A DNA stretch of 64,000 bases from Gracilibacillus suaedae (GTDB taxonomy: Bacteria; Bacillota; Bacilli; Bacillales; Amphibacillaceae). The DNA lies in contig NZ_JAGFVL010000060.1 of assembly GCF_017599345.1 (NCBI RefSeq), forward strand, positions 1 to 64,000, written 5' to 3'. How positions within the stretch are numbered: position 1 is the first letter of the stretch; each line of letters begins with the position of its first letter. The notes below the pieces were generated by a model, which did no database searches, was not told the DNA's origin, and saw nothing but the letters and a program-made list of their open reading frames with translations. The translations under genes and the position numbers were made by a program. This document shows positions 15,425-24,078 of this stretch, piece after piece.

Positions 15425-17352
15425 ATACTCAAACAATAGATAACAAGAGTCATATATTATGGGAACCTGCAGAAAAAGATATTGAACAATCACACCTTCA
15501 AGCTTTTGCTAATTATGTTAATCAAGTACTTTTTCCTTATGAAAGATTACATCGTTGGTCGATTACGAATATCGGGGATTTCTGGTCTGGTGTATGGGAT
15601 TATGCAGGTATTATCGGTGAAAAAGGAGACAGATTCTATGTCCAAGGTGAATCAATGGCAGATGCTGTTTTTTTCCCTGATGCTCAATTAAACTTTGCGG
15701 AGAATCTACTAAAAGGTAAGGATCATCAAATTGCTGCCTATCAAGCAGATGAAACAGGTGTAACAGCTAAGGTTACTTATCAAGACTTACGTACACAAGT
15801 TGCAAAAGCACAGTACGGATTAAAACAATTAGGCGTAAAAAAAGGAGATCGCGTAGCGGGGATTACTACTAATAATATAGCAGGATTAGTCGCTTTACTT
15901 GCTGCAACATCACTTGGAGCAGTTTGGACCTCCTGTTCACCAGATTTTGGTGCGAAAGGAATTATCGATCGAATTGGTCAAGTGCAACCGAAAGTCCTAA
16001 TCGCGAATCTAAAGTATCAGTATAAACAAAAACCTTTTGATATTTCGAAAAAAGTACAAGAAACAGTTGAGCAGATTACTAGCATTAATCACATCATAAC
16101 CATTGCGGGAGAACTAGCTAACTCGATCACTTGGTCATCTCTACTCGAAAACGATGCGAAGGAACCAGAGTTTGAAAGAACTGAATTTCGTGATCCGCTA
16201 TATATTCTTTATACATCTGGAACGACAGGATTGCCTAAGGCAATTGTTCACTCTGTAGGTGGCACGTTACTACAACATGTGAAAGAACATCAATTGCATT
16301 GTGATGTACATGAAGAAGATGTGCTTTTTTGGTATTCCAACACTGCATGGATGATGTATCCATGGCTTGTATCTGGTTTGGCTAGTAATGCTTCCCTTTT
16401 ATTATATGATGGTTCTCCAGTATTACCAAATAATCCAACGCATTTATGGGACATTGCTGAAGGAATCGGACTGACGCACTTTGGCACGAGTCCAAAGTAT
16501 TTAGATTCATTGATGAAAGCAAATGTTGTCCTGAAAGATCGGTATCCATTAACTTCCTTAAAAAGTATCCTTTCCTGTGGTGCACCGCTAGTAGCTGAAC
16601 AATATGATTGGGTATATGAGACGATTAAAGAAGATTTTTACTTAGCATCTATCTCAGGAGGTACAGAGATTATTGGATGTTTTGTCATGGGTTCTCCAAT
16701 TCACCCAGTTTTCCGCGGAGAGATTAGTTGTAAAGCATTAGGGATGGCGATGGAAGTGTTAGATGAACGTGATGCACCTGTCTATGGTCAAAAGGGAGAT
16801 CTTGTCTGTACACAGCCTTTTCCAAGCATGCCACTAACATTTTATGGTGAGAATGGTGACGAACGTTATCGTACCAATTATTTTGCTGAACGACCAGGTA
16901 TTTGGACACATGGTGATTTTGCCGAACAAACTATTGATCAATCGTTTATTATCTATGGCCGTGCAGATACTGTCCTAAATCCGGGTGGTGTGCGAATTGG
17001 GACTGCAGAGATTTATAGTGTTGTAGAACAAATCGAAGAAATTAAAGATTCGATCGTGTTTGGCTTACCATGTGAAAATGATGAAGAGATTGTGTTATGT
17101 GTTGTAACCGATCAGTTAACGAAAGAACTAGCCAAGCATATTCGACAACAAATACGAGAAAAAGCATCACCACGCCATGTTCCAAGACGAATTTATCAGG
17201 TGAAGGATATACCATACACGGTCAACGGTAAGAAAGTCGAAGGTGCTGCAAAAACAGAAGCGATTGGTAATGAAGTCCAGAACAAAGCTTCTATTAGTAA
17301 TCCTGAATGCTTACAAGAATTAACAGATATTAAAGAGAAGGAGTGCTACTAA
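15421..17352 (+). CDS. Acetoacetate-CoA ligase (acetoacetyl-CoA synthetase)
   Basis: 643 residues, matching the family (about 650). Segments diagnostic of AACS rather than general acyl-CoA ligases include FWSGVWDYAGIIG, a FPDAQLNFAENLL motif and AVWTSCSPDFG. ATP-binding P-loop YTSGTTGLPK is at about 264-273, ISGGTEI is present, then YGRADTVLNPGGVRIG, and the catalytic lysine lies in NGKKVEGAAK near the end. It converts acetoacetate, ATP and CoA to acetoacetyl-CoA, AMP and PPi in the cytosol. It overlaps the thiolase by four bases and the next gene by one, so stoichiometric expression is likely. A related small 3-oxo or sulfur-containing acid could be the true substrate, given the SAM riboswitch control. 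Confidence 0.9.
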   Translation: MNTQTIDNKSHILWEPAEKDIEQSHLQAFANYVNQVLFPYERLHRWSITNIGDFWSGVWDYAGIIGEKGDRFYVQGESMADAVFFPDAQLNFAENLLKGKDHQIAAYQADETGVTAKVTYQDLRTQVAKAQYGLKQLGVKKGDRVAGITTNNIAGLVALLAATSLGAVWTSCSPDFGAKGIIDRIGQVQPKVLIANLKYQYKQKPFDISKKVQETVEQITSINHIITIAGELANSITWSSLLENDAKEPEFERTEFRDPLYILYTSGTTGLPKAIVHSVGGTLLQHVKEHQLHCDVHEEDVLFWYSNTAWMMYPWLVSGLASNASLLLYDGSPVLPNNPTHLWDIAEGIGLTHFGTSPKYLDSLMKANVVLKDRYPLTSLKSILSCGAPLVAEQYDWVYETIKEDFYLASISGGTEIIGCFVMGSPIHPVFRGEISCKALGMAMEVLDERDAPVYGQKGDLVCTQPFPSMPLTFYGENGDERYRTNYFAERPGIWTHGDFAEQTIDQSFIIYGRADTVLNPGGVRIGTAEIYSVVEQIEEIKDSIVFGLPCENDEEIVLCVVTDQLTKELAKHIRQQIREKASPRHVPRRIYQVKDIPYTVNGKKVEGAAKTEAIGNEVQNKASISNPECLQELTDIKEKECY

Positions 17353-18512
17353 TGGTGAAACGACCGAAAGGCGCAATTATCGGTATCGGTGAACTAAAGC
17401 CAGTACGGTACTCTGAAGGGAAAACGACGTTAGGATTAATAGCGGAATCTGTTCAGTTTGCATTAGCGGATGCCGGTCTAACGAAAGATGAAATCGATGG
17501 ACTATTAGTAGGACCCCAAGTAGGTGAAACGCCACAACACGTACCTGCAACAGTGTCAGAATATTTAGGCATTTCTCCGATTATGTCCAACACTGTTGAT
17601 CTAGGAGGAGCGACTGGTGCGGGAATGGTTTGGCGGGCAGCTGCGGCGATTGAAGTAGGAATGTGTGAAACAGTCGTCTGTGTATTAGCTAATAAAAATG
17701 AAAAAGGACAGGTACCACGCTCACCGAACCGTAATCCAATTCGTGAATTTGATGTTCCGTTTGGTGCTTCAGGCGCAAATACGTCCTATGCATTGTTAAA
17801 AAGAGAGCATATGGAATTATATGGATCTAAACAAGAAGATTTTGCGAGAATTGCGTATTGGTCTAGAAAAAATGCACTAAAAAATCCGAAAGCAATCTTT
17901 TATGATAAGCCAGTTGAGTTAGATGATATTTTGCGATCACCAATTATATCGGATCCATTAAGACTGTTAGAAATTGTTATGCCATGTGCGGGTGGAGCAG
18001 CCGTGATTGTTACTTCAGAGGAAAAAGCAAAGCAAACAAAGAAAAAGCCGGTCTATTTAAAAGGGGCAGGGGAAAAAATCACTCATCGTGCGGTTAGTCA
18101 AGCCCCGGCAATTGATCAGTTACCTTTTACCTATTCGATTCCACAAGCCTTACATCAGGCAGGAATTAACGGGGAAGATGTAGATTTGTTATCACTTTAT
18201 GATTGTTATACAAGTGTTGTAGCGGTGCAGCTAGAAAGCATCGGGATATGTAAGCAAGGCGAGTTCGGTGATTTTGTCCGAAGTCATACTTTTGATCATG
18301 ATGGCGATTATCCTCTCAATACCCATGGTGGTCAACTAGGCTTTGGCCAAGCCGATTTAGCCGGAGGAATGTCACATATTATTGAAGCAGTCATTCAATT
18401 ACGCGGTGAAGGTGGAGACCGACAAATTGCTGATGTTAAACATGCACTTGTGACAGGAAATGGAGCGACATTAAGCGAAACAACTGCTTTAGTTTTAGGA
18501 GGAGAGCAATGA
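17352..18512 (+). CDS. Thiolase-fold protein of SCP-x/lipid-transfer type, lacking catalytic cysteines
   Basis: 386 residues; ATG 17352 overlaps the preceding stop (TAATG) and has AGGAG 8 bases upstream. The fold markers are there (AIIGIGELKPVRYSEGKTTL, LSLYDCYTSVV, NTHGGQLGFGQADLAGGM). However, the position of the thiolase nucleophile reads DLGGATGAG with no Cys, and the C-terminal CGGGG loop reads GNGATLS, also without Cys. So it is unlikely to be a thiolase. The family includes Ltp2-type retro-aldolases, which lack these cysteines and need a DUF35 partner; a DUF35 protein is encoded directly downstream with a four-base overlap. A retro-aldol role on a 3-hydroxyacyl-CoA is a reasonable inference; a purely structural or acyl-transfer role is also possible. 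Confidence 0.8.
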   Translation: MVKRPKGAIIGIGELKPVRYSEGKTTLGLIAESVQFALADAGLTKDEIDGLLVGPQVGETPQHVPATVSEYLGISPIMSNTVDLGGATGAGMVWRAAAAIEVGMCETVVCVLANKNEKGQVPRSPNRNPIREFDVPFGASGANTSYALLKREHMELYGSKQEDFARIAYWSRKNALKNPKAIFYDKPVELDDILRSPIISDPLRLLEIVMPCAGGAAVIVTSEEKAKQTKKKPVYLKGAGEKITHRAVSQAPAIDQLPFTYSIPQALHQAGINGEDVDLLSLYDCYTSVVAVQLESIGICKQGEFGDFVRSHTFDHDGDYPLNTHGGQLGFGQADLAGGMSHIIEAVIQLRGEGGDRQIADVKHALVTGNGATLSETTALVLGGEQ

Positions 18513-18919
18513 CGAACATATCATTTCCGGAACCAACGATTACAGCAGTAAGTAAGCCTTTTTGGGATAAGATTAACGAAAAGCAATTTTATCTACAGCA
18601 ATGTAATGATTGTACGCAATGGGTTTTCTATCCACGCGCACATTGTCCCAACTGTTTTAGCTCGAAGCTAACGTGGAAAGAGACATCGGGACAAGGTAAG
18701 TTAAAATCTTGGAGTATTGTCCATCGAGCAGGACATCCTGCTTGGCAAGAACGAACACCATATGCAGTAGGGATTGTCCAATTAGCCGAGGGACCATCCT
18801 TACTCACACATTTGCTAATCGATGAACAGGAATTACGTTATCAGTTACCAGTACAAATATCCTTTCAGCAATTAAATGAACGGTTATTACCATTTTTCAA
18901 AAGAAAGGGGAGTAAGTGA
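18509..18919 (+). CDS. DUF35 / Zn-ribbon OB-fold acyl-CoA-associated protein
   Basis: 136 residues. Residues 30-56 contain a rubredoxin-like zinc ribbon (CNDC then HCPNCFSSKL), and residues 65-125 an OB-fold (GKLKSWSIVHRAGHPAW, PYAVGIVQLAEGP). Proteins of this type bind CoA substrates and form complexes with thiolase-fold enzymes (HMG-CoA synthase/thiolase in archaea, Ltp2 aldolases in actinobacteria). The overlap with the cysteine-less thiolase-like gene strongly suggests such a complex here. Confidence 0.87.
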   Translation: MTNISFPEPTITAVSKPFWDKINEKQFYLQQCNDCTQWVFYPRAHCPNCFSSKLTWKETSGQGKLKSWSIVHRAGHPAWQERTPYAVGIVQLAEGPSLLTHLLIDEQELRYQLPVQISFQQLNERLLPFFKRKGSK

Positions 18920-19002
18920 TGATTTATACGTATCTCATTTTAGTTGTCGTATTTTGGATTATCGGACTGACGATTTGGAACAAGTTCTACAAAAATAATT
19001 AA
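18919..19002 (+). CDS. Symporter small accessory protein (27 residues)
   Basis: ATG 18919 overlaps the DUF35 stop (TGATG) with GGGGAG just upstream. The product is one transmembrane helix with a short basic tail (IYTYLILVVVFWIIGLTIW then NKFYKNN). Tiny single-helix proteins of this pattern precede many bacterial sodium:solute symporter genes and are annotated as symporter small accessory proteins. The symporter gene begins 13 bases later. Confidence 0.78.
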   Translation: MIYTYLILVVVFWIIGLTIWNKFYKNN

Positions 19003-19015
19003 AGGTGGTATTGGC

Positions 19016-20512
19016 ATGTTAACGGAATCTAGTTTACTTCTTTGGACTGTTATTATATTATTAGTTGCTTATTTTGGTGTTGTAACATGGATTGGAAAAA
19101 AAGGAAGTGCCCATAGTAAATCGATGAACGGATTTGCAACCGCTAGAGGGAAGGTCAGCCCTTGGCTTGTAGGAGCTAGTTTTGCTGCATCTTATTCTAG
19201 TGCAAATCTTTTTATTGGAGTTCCTGGATTAGCCTATCAACATGGTACTTCCGTTTTATGGTATACATTAGGGTGTTTTGGTGTTTCATGGGTCGGTCTA
19301 TTAATTTTCGCAAAAACATTTTGGCGTTATGGCAAGAAATTCGGACGAGTTTCTACTGTACCTGAGTGGTTAGGACGTCGATATAATTCGAGAACATTAC
19401 AAGTCATCGTCTCTCTTTTGATATTATTTAATGTATATTATATTGTTGGTCAAAATGTCGGACTTGCTACAATTTTTGAGACGGTAATTGGTATTCCTTA
19501 TTTCTGGGGAATTATTATCGGAGTAGCTATTACGATTTTATATATTGGTTTAGGTGGAGCATTTGCTCAGATGATTACGGACGGTATTCAGGGATTGTTT
19601 ATGGCTTTAGCTTCCATTCTTATTTTTATTTCGTTCTTTTGGACAATCGGTGGCGGTATCAACGTGTTCGGGGAATTGACTAATCAACTGAATGCAGTAG
19701 ATCCCAATCTAACCACTTTTGTTGGCGTTGATGGACCGTATAACAGTGTGTTAGCGATTATGGCTGTACAATTTTTATTATTCAGTTTTATCCTTATGCC
19801 ACACTTGTTGAACAAAATTTTATCAATTGAAACAGAGGAAGAGCTTGCACCATTTACCTTATCATCGGGAATTGTATTATTCGTCATTTCTACTTTGATG
19901 GTGCTTGGTGGTTTAGCTGCACGGGTACTTTTTCCAACATTGAATAGTGCAGATTCAGCCATCCCAATGTATGTGATCGAATCATTCCCTAGTATTATTG
20001 CCGCGATTATGATTGTAGGTATTATTTCGGCGATCCTCTCCAGTACAGATAGCTTATACTTAGGTGTAACAACTAGTATTGGGAATGACTTTTACAAAGT
20101 ATTGGCACCAGTATTCAAAAAGAATATAAGCCAAGCGAAATTAGATTTACAATCAGTGAAAGTAGCAAAAGGATCGCTCATTTTAGTAGGACTCTTATCA
20201 TTATATATTTCATTAGATCGCCCGGATTCCTTGTCAATCTTAATCCAATTCAGCTTTTCCGCGATCATTTCAGGAATATTAGCACCTATAACATTAGGCT
20301 ACTTTTGGAAAAAAGCAACAAACTATGGTGCGATTGCAGCAGTGATCACAGGTGCAGCCTTGTATGTGATCTTTACACAATTTAATGTGATTGCAAATAT
20401 TTATCTAGCGATGTTCTTTGCTTCCTTAGCTTCATTTATCGTAATGGGGGTTATCGGCTTATTAACAGCTACGGAAGAACATGAAGAATTAGTGTTAAAG
20501 AAAATTAGCTAA
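19016..20512 (+). CDS. Sodium:solute symporter (SSS/SLC5 family)
   Basis: 498 residues with about 13 hydrophobic helices. The family pattern is clear: GFATARGKVSPWLVGASFAA (substrate-site helix 1), SSANLFIGVPGLAYQ, helix-2 region WRYGKKFGRVSTVPEWLGRR, LGGAFAQMITDGIQG and SAILSSTDSLYLGVTTSIG. The ASFAASYSSAN and SSTDS motifs correspond to sodium-site residues in the LeuT fold. As last gene of the S-box operon it probably imports the carboxylate or amino-acid substrate of the enzymes upstream; the substrate is not readable. AAAGGTGG is the ribosome site. Confidence 0.9.
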   Translation: MLTESSLLLWTVIILLVAYFGVVTWIGKKGSAHSKSMNGFATARGKVSPWLVGASFAASYSSANLFIGVPGLAYQHGTSVLWYTLGCFGVSWVGLLIFAKTFWRYGKKFGRVSTVPEWLGRRYNSRTLQVIVSLLILFNVYYIVGQNVGLATIFETVIGIPYFWGIIIGVAITILYIGLGGAFAQMITDGIQGLFMALASILIFISFFWTIGGGINVFGELTNQLNAVDPNLTTFVGVDGPYNSVLAIMAVQFLLFSFILMPHLLNKILSIETEEELAPFTLSSGIVLFVISTLMVLGGLAARVLFPTLNSADSAIPMYVIESFPSIIAAIMIVGIISAILSSTDSLYLGVTTSIGNDFYKVLAPVFKKNISQAKLDLQSVKVAKGSLILVGLLSLYISLDRPDSLSILIQFSFSAIISGILAPITLGYFWKKATNYGAIAAVITGAALYVIFTQFNVIANIYLAMFFASLASFIVMGVIGLLTATEEHEELVLKKIS

Positions 20513-20525
20513 AACATGATTGGAG

Positions 20526-20554
20526 AGAGCTGACGTTTAAGTCAGCTCTTTTTA
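20526..20554 (+). terminator. Terminator of the S-box operon
   Basis: Stem AGAGCTGAC / GTCAGCTCT with a 6-base loop followed by a T-run. Confidence 0.85.
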
Positions 20555-20612
20555 AATGTTCTTTCCATTGGATGATGTAATAATGATATTATGGAAATGC
20601 ATTCATAAGTTT

Positions 20613-20716
20613 ACGATCAACTTCGAGTGAAATACTATCAACTTTTAGAATTTACGATCAACTTCAGGCAAAACACTATCAACTTTTAAGAACCTACTAT
20701 CAACTCCTGACAACAT
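20613..20716. repeat. 21-nt-phased array, ATCAACTT word (5 units)
   Basis: Five tandem units start at 20613, 20634, 20654, 20675 and 20696; lengths 21, 20, 21, 21 and 21. Each begins AC(G/T)ATCAACT and ends in about 10 variable bases. It lies between the operon terminator and the SRPBCC gene. Same period as the arrays at 26601 and 50142 but a different word. Confidence 0.75.
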
Positions 20717-20749
20717 TCTCAAATTTAATGGATAAAGGTGGGAAAACAG

Positions 20750-21244
20750 ATGACAAATCATTCAACGGTAACATTAACAATGACCAAAGCTTTTAATGTG
20801 GACGCAGCAAAAGTATACGCCGCTTGGATTGAACCGGAATTAATGAAAAAATGGCTATTTACAATGGAACTGACCAACAAAGTGGCTAAGAGTGATGCCA
20901 AAGAAGGTGGTAGCTGGGAAATTGTTGATCACCGTGATGGCATGGATTATCGAGCGATTGGTGAGTACCGAGTTTTAGATAAATCGAATAAACTTGTAAA
21001 AACTTTTGAAATGCCACAGTTTAGTGATACCGTAGATGTTTTAACTGTTTCTTTTGAACCAACGACGTCTGGATGTAATATGACTTTTGTCCAGAAGATA
21101 GTTGTCCCCCATGAAGAAGAATGGACACAAGTAGATATTGACAAGGCATGTAAAGAATATCATGATGGGTCACAAGCTGGTTGGGAAATGATGTTTGAAG
21201 GACTTAAACAATTAATGGAAAAAGGTAAGGTTAGCTATCCTTAA
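20750..21244 (+). CDS. SRPBCC (AHSA1-like) domain protein
   Basis: 164 residues from ATG 20750 (AAAGGTGG about 8 bases upstream; the GTG at 20738 is in frame but less likely). It is typical of the AHSA1/START-like fold: VTLTMTKAFNVDAAKVYAAW, EPELMKKWLF, GGSWEIVDHRDG, a strand-rich centre and a final helix GWEMMFEGLKQLMEK. These proteins bind hydrophobic ligands or act as stress-related cofactors of unknown substrate. Closed by a terminator at 21255. Confidence 0.82.
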   Translation: MTNHSTVTLTMTKAFNVDAAKVYAAWIEPELMKKWLFTMELTNKVAKSDAKEGGSWEIVDHRDGMDYRAIGEYRVLDKSNKLVKTFEMPQFSDTVDVLTVSFEPTTSGCNMTFVQKIVVPHEEEWTQVDIDKACKEYHDGSQAGWEMMFEGLKQLMEKGKVSYP

Positions 21245-21254
21245 TAACAACTGT

Positions 21255-21287
21255 GCGACTGATAGATTTATTCATCAGTCGCTTTTT
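21255..21287 (+). terminator. Rho-independent terminator
   Basis: Stem GCGACTGAT / ATCAGTCGC with a 10-base loop and a T-run. Confidence 0.85.
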
Positions 21288-21309
21288 ATATGAATGAAAG
21301 CATCTTATT

Positions 21310-21325
21310 CATGTAAAATTACATG
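21310..21325 (+). promoter_or_regulatory. Palindrome upstream of LytTR operon
   Basis: CATGTAAAATTACATG is a perfect 16-bp palindrome, 82 bases before the LytTR start. It could be the operator through which the regulator acts on its own operon. LytTR sites are usually direct repeats, so another factor is possible. Confidence 0.35.
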
Positions 21326-21407
21326 CTATGTTTTTAAAAATACGACTAATGAGTTATTTTCCCAAATAAGAAGTGATATACAGCATAATACAAAGAGGGG
21401 TGAAACA

Positions 21408-21863
21408 ATGAAAGTGAGAATCGATATTGATCCCGAAAATGGTGATGAGTGTCAAGTAACGATTCATGCGAAGGAATGGACTAAGGAAGTAGAGGAGCTT
21501 GTTCAACTGTTAAAAAAGAAACAACCGAAGCGGATAGTGGCTGTCGAAGAAGATCGTTCGATAGTTTTAAACCCTGAGGAAATTGATTTTTTTTATGCTA
21601 AAGATCGGAAAGTGCTCGCCTCCATTAATGGCGACTGTATGGAGTTAAAAATGAAATTATATGAAGTGGAAGAAATGCTGAGTAATGCTGGATTTATCCG
21701 CTTTTCCAAGTCTGTTGTTGGTAATGTAAATCAAATCGATCGTTTTGAACTATCGTTTAATGGTACGTTGTGTGTTTACTTTAAGTCTGGAAGTAAGGAA
21801 TATGTAAGCAGGAAATATGTCAATGATTTAAAAAAACAGATTATGGAAGGAGGAGACAAATGA
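21408..21863 (+). CDS. LytTR-domain DNA-binding regulator
   Basis: 151 residues from ATG 21408 (AGAGGGGTG upstream); the longer frame from 21294 overlaps the palindrome and has no ribosome site. The N-terminal 50 residues are a short beta-rich segment. Residues 55-148 are a LytTR domain: ILNPEEIDFFYAKDRKVLAS-like strands, YEVEEMLSNAGFIRFSKSVV, and VNQIDRFELSFNG to SRKYVNDLKKQI. There is no receiver domain, the form that goes with DUF3021. It overlaps the DUF3021 gene by four bases and is followed by an ABC-2 exporter, an arrangement in which the regulator controls the exporter. Confidence 0.87.
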   Translation: MKVRIDIDPENGDECQVTIHAKEWTKEVEELVQLLKKKQPKRIVAVEEDRSIVLNPEEIDFFYAKDRKVLASINGDCMELKMKLYEVEEMLSNAGFIRFSKSVVGNVNQIDRFELSFNGTLCVYFKSGSKEYVSRKYVNDLKKQIMEGGDK

Positions 21864-22273
21864 TTGTTGAAGGACTGAAAAGAATATTACTCGGTGTTGC
21901 GATAGGAAGTCTGATAACCTTTGTGGTACTTTCCTTCCTAGTTATGCTAGACATTAATTCGACGATACAAGAAATATGGAAACATTGGTCTGCAAGCATG
22001 GCAATCGGTGTTTATTACAGTTTAGCTTCTGTCATATTTGAGCTAGAAAGATGGAGTATTTTGAAACAGACAGTAATTCATTTGTCTTTGACTATTCTCG
22101 TTTTTTTTCCAATAGCTATTTTGGCGGGGTGGATTCCTTTTAACCTGTTAGCAATGATTATAGGGTTAGGGATATTTTTAACGCTTTATTCCATTTTTTG
22201 GATTAGTGCTTATTTCTACTATAAAAACATGGAAAGAGTCATGAATGAACGCATAGATCGAGAAAATAATTGA
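21860..22273 (+). CDS. DUF3021 membrane protein
   Basis: 137 residues with four hydrophobic helices and a charged C-terminus (NERIDRENN). It opens with EGLKRILLGVAIGSLITF and carries SMAIGVYYSLASVIFELERW in the middle, the DUF3021 pattern. These proteins are nearly always encoded after a LytTR gene and are thought to hold or tune the regulator at the membrane. Start ATG 21860 overlaps the LytTR stop. Confidence 0.85.
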   Translation: MIVEGLKRILLGVAIGSLITFVVLSFLVMLDINSTIQEIWKHWSASMAIGVYYSLASVIFELERWSILKQTVIHLSLTILVFFPIAILAGWIPFNLLAMIIGLGIFLTLYSIFWISAYFYYKNMERVMNERIDRENN

Positions 22274-22300
22274 AAACATTTTTGCAGAGGAGATGTCTAG

Positions 22301-23215
22301 ATGATTGAAGTGCAATCTGTTAGTAAATATTATGGTTCTGTTCAAGCATTGAATGACTTACAGTTTCAAATTGAGGAAGGAAGTTGCTTTGGTTTAGTCG
22401 GTCCAAATGGTGCAGGGAAATCTACTTTCATGAAAATATTGGTTGGGGTATTGCAAAGGTTTGAAGGGGATATTCAAGTTTTTAACAAGTCTGTGAAACA
22501 GAATCAGCTAGCGGTTAAAAATTTTATCGGATATGTACCACAAGATATTTGCTTAGAGGAATTATTAACGGCTAAGGATAATTTAATGTATTTTGGCAGG
22601 CTGTATGGTTTATCAGGTGAACATTTGCGTAAACGAATTCGGACAGTGTTGGAACAAATTGGACTAAGTGATAAGGCAAATCAAAAAATAACAGAGTTCT
22701 CTGGAGGCATGAAACGCCGTTTAAATATCGGTTGTGCCATCCTTCATGAACCTTCTTTAATAGTATTAGATGAACCCACCGTAGGGATTGATCCTCAATC
22801 AAGACATGCCATTTTCACCCTTATTCAGCAATTAAAAGAGATGGGAAGTACCGTTATTTACTCTAGTCACTATATGGAAGAAGTGGAGCAAATCTGTAAT
22901 AGTGTTGGCTTTATTGACAAAGGAAAATTAGTGGAACATGGCACCATGAAGCATGTGTTAAATAAACACCGCAGTGCATCTATTTTTGTTTCTGCGGATG
23001 GAATTGGCAAAGAGGAACTATCTTCATATGGTGATACCATTGAGAAGAAGACTGGATTCGCCGTGAACTGTGATGACCCGCTTTTGACAATGGGAAAAAT
23101 GATTGAACAATTTCGGCAAAATGGAATTAACCCGGAACGATTGGAATTGAGCCAGTCAAGATTAGAAGATATTTTCTTTTATTTAACAGGCACCCAATTA
23201 AGGGATAATGGATAG
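22301..23215 (+). CDS. ABC transporter ATP-binding protein (ABC-2 exporter)
   Basis: 304 residues. Walker A GPNGAGKST, Q-loop GYVPQDICLEE, signature EFSGGMKRRL, Walker B and D-loop LIVLDEPTVGIDPQS, and H-loop YSSHYMEE are all intact, followed by an 80-residue DrrA-type C-terminal domain. It energises the permease at 23229. GAGGAG precedes the ATG. Related LytTR-linked exporters give resistance to lipid-active compounds (for example linearmycin in B. subtilis); the substrate here is unknown. Confidence 0.92.
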   Translation: MIEVQSVSKYYGSVQALNDLQFQIEEGSCFGLVGPNGAGKSTFMKILVGVLQRFEGDIQVFNKSVKQNQLAVKNFIGYVPQDICLEELLTAKDNLMYFGRLYGLSGEHLRKRIRTVLEQIGLSDKANQKITEFSGGMKRRLNIGCAILHEPSLIVLDEPTVGIDPQSRHAIFTLIQQLKEMGSTVIYSSHYMEEVEQICNSVGFIDKGKLVEHGTMKHVLNKHRSASIFVSADGIGKEELSSYGDTIEKKTGFAVNCDDPLLTMGKMIEQFRQNGINPERLELSQSRLEDIFFYLTGTQLRDNG

Positions 23216-23228
23216 GAGTGGATGGTTT

Positions 23229-23972
23229 ATGTGGGCAATTACGATAGTCGAATTAAAAATGAAGCTGCAGGACAAAGGGATTTGGTTTTGGACTTTTATA
23301 TTGCCAATTATTTTTATTATAGGTTTTATTACGATATTTTCCGGTGTGAATGAAATGGAGCCAGAGCAACTAGTAACACAAATAGTACCAGGCTATATTA
23401 TAATGTTTACTTTCTTTATTATGATTTCGATGGTGATTACCTTTATAAAAGATCGAGATAGTGGAATGGTCGCTCGAGTTGCTAGTACACCTTTACCATT
23501 AAATCGTTTTCTTATCGGAAAATGGTTACCATTTTTGATCATTGTGATCCTTCAAATTGTCGTATTATTGTTGTTTGGAGTACTTGTATATGACTTACCT
23601 TTAGGTGACCCCATTGCTTTAACGATTATATCCCTTACACTAGCTTTTCTTTCCACCAGTTGGGGAATGGCCATGTCATTACTAGTTAATACCGAAAATA
23701 TGGGTATTGCGCTAACGCAAGTGATTGCATTAGGTGGAGCAATGCTTGGTGGGCTATGGATGCCACTAGAGATCATGCCAAATTCGATGCAATTGATAGC
23801 GAAATTCCTACCACAATATTGGGCACTGGAAGGATTCCAATCTATTTTGCAGGATGGTGGTCATGTTACTGATATATGGTTGACCTTATTAATTTTGTTA
23901 GGATTTGGCATGGTAGGTTGTGTGATATCCTTCTTTAGCTACCCTCGTTTTCTAAGACAATCAAGAAGCTAA
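23229..23972 (+). CDS. ABC-2 type permease
   Basis: 247 residues from ATG 23229, which has AGGAGTGG upstream; the in-frame ATG at 23208 sits inside the ATPase gene. Six hydrophobic helices are seen. The ABC-2 pattern includes FWTFILPIIFIIGFI, DRDSGMVARVASTPLPLNRF and the loop GGLWMPLEIMPNSMQ before the last helices. It forms the membrane part of the exporter with 22301. Confidence 0.9.
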   Translation: MWAITIVELKMKLQDKGIWFWTFILPIIFIIGFITIFSGVNEMEPEQLVTQIVPGYIIMFTFFIMISMVITFIKDRDSGMVARVASTPLPLNRFLIGKWLPFLIIVILQIVVLLLFGVLVYDLPLGDPIALTIISLTLAFLSTSWGMAMSLLVNTENMGIALTQVIALGGAMLGGLWMPLEIMPNSMQLIAKFLPQYWALEGFQSILQDGGHVTDIWLTLLILLGFGMVGCVISFFSYPRFLRQSRS

Positions 23973-24078
23973 AGCCAAATGTTCAACATTTTGTAATATT
24001 TTCTTTCACAGAGCTTAAAAGTATTTGTGGTAAGCTATTGTAGAAGATACAATAGAAAGGAAAGGTAAGGTGTTGGAA

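Noticed and set aside
20613-20716. CRISPR array at any of the three 21-nt repeat loci
   Set aside because: Repeat words are about 10-13 bases with 8-10 base gaps, far too short for CRISPR, and no cas genes are present.
21294-21407. Extended N-terminus of the LytTR protein
   Set aside because: Contains the 16-bp palindrome and promoter-like DNA and has no ribosome site; ATG 21408 has AGAGGGGTG.
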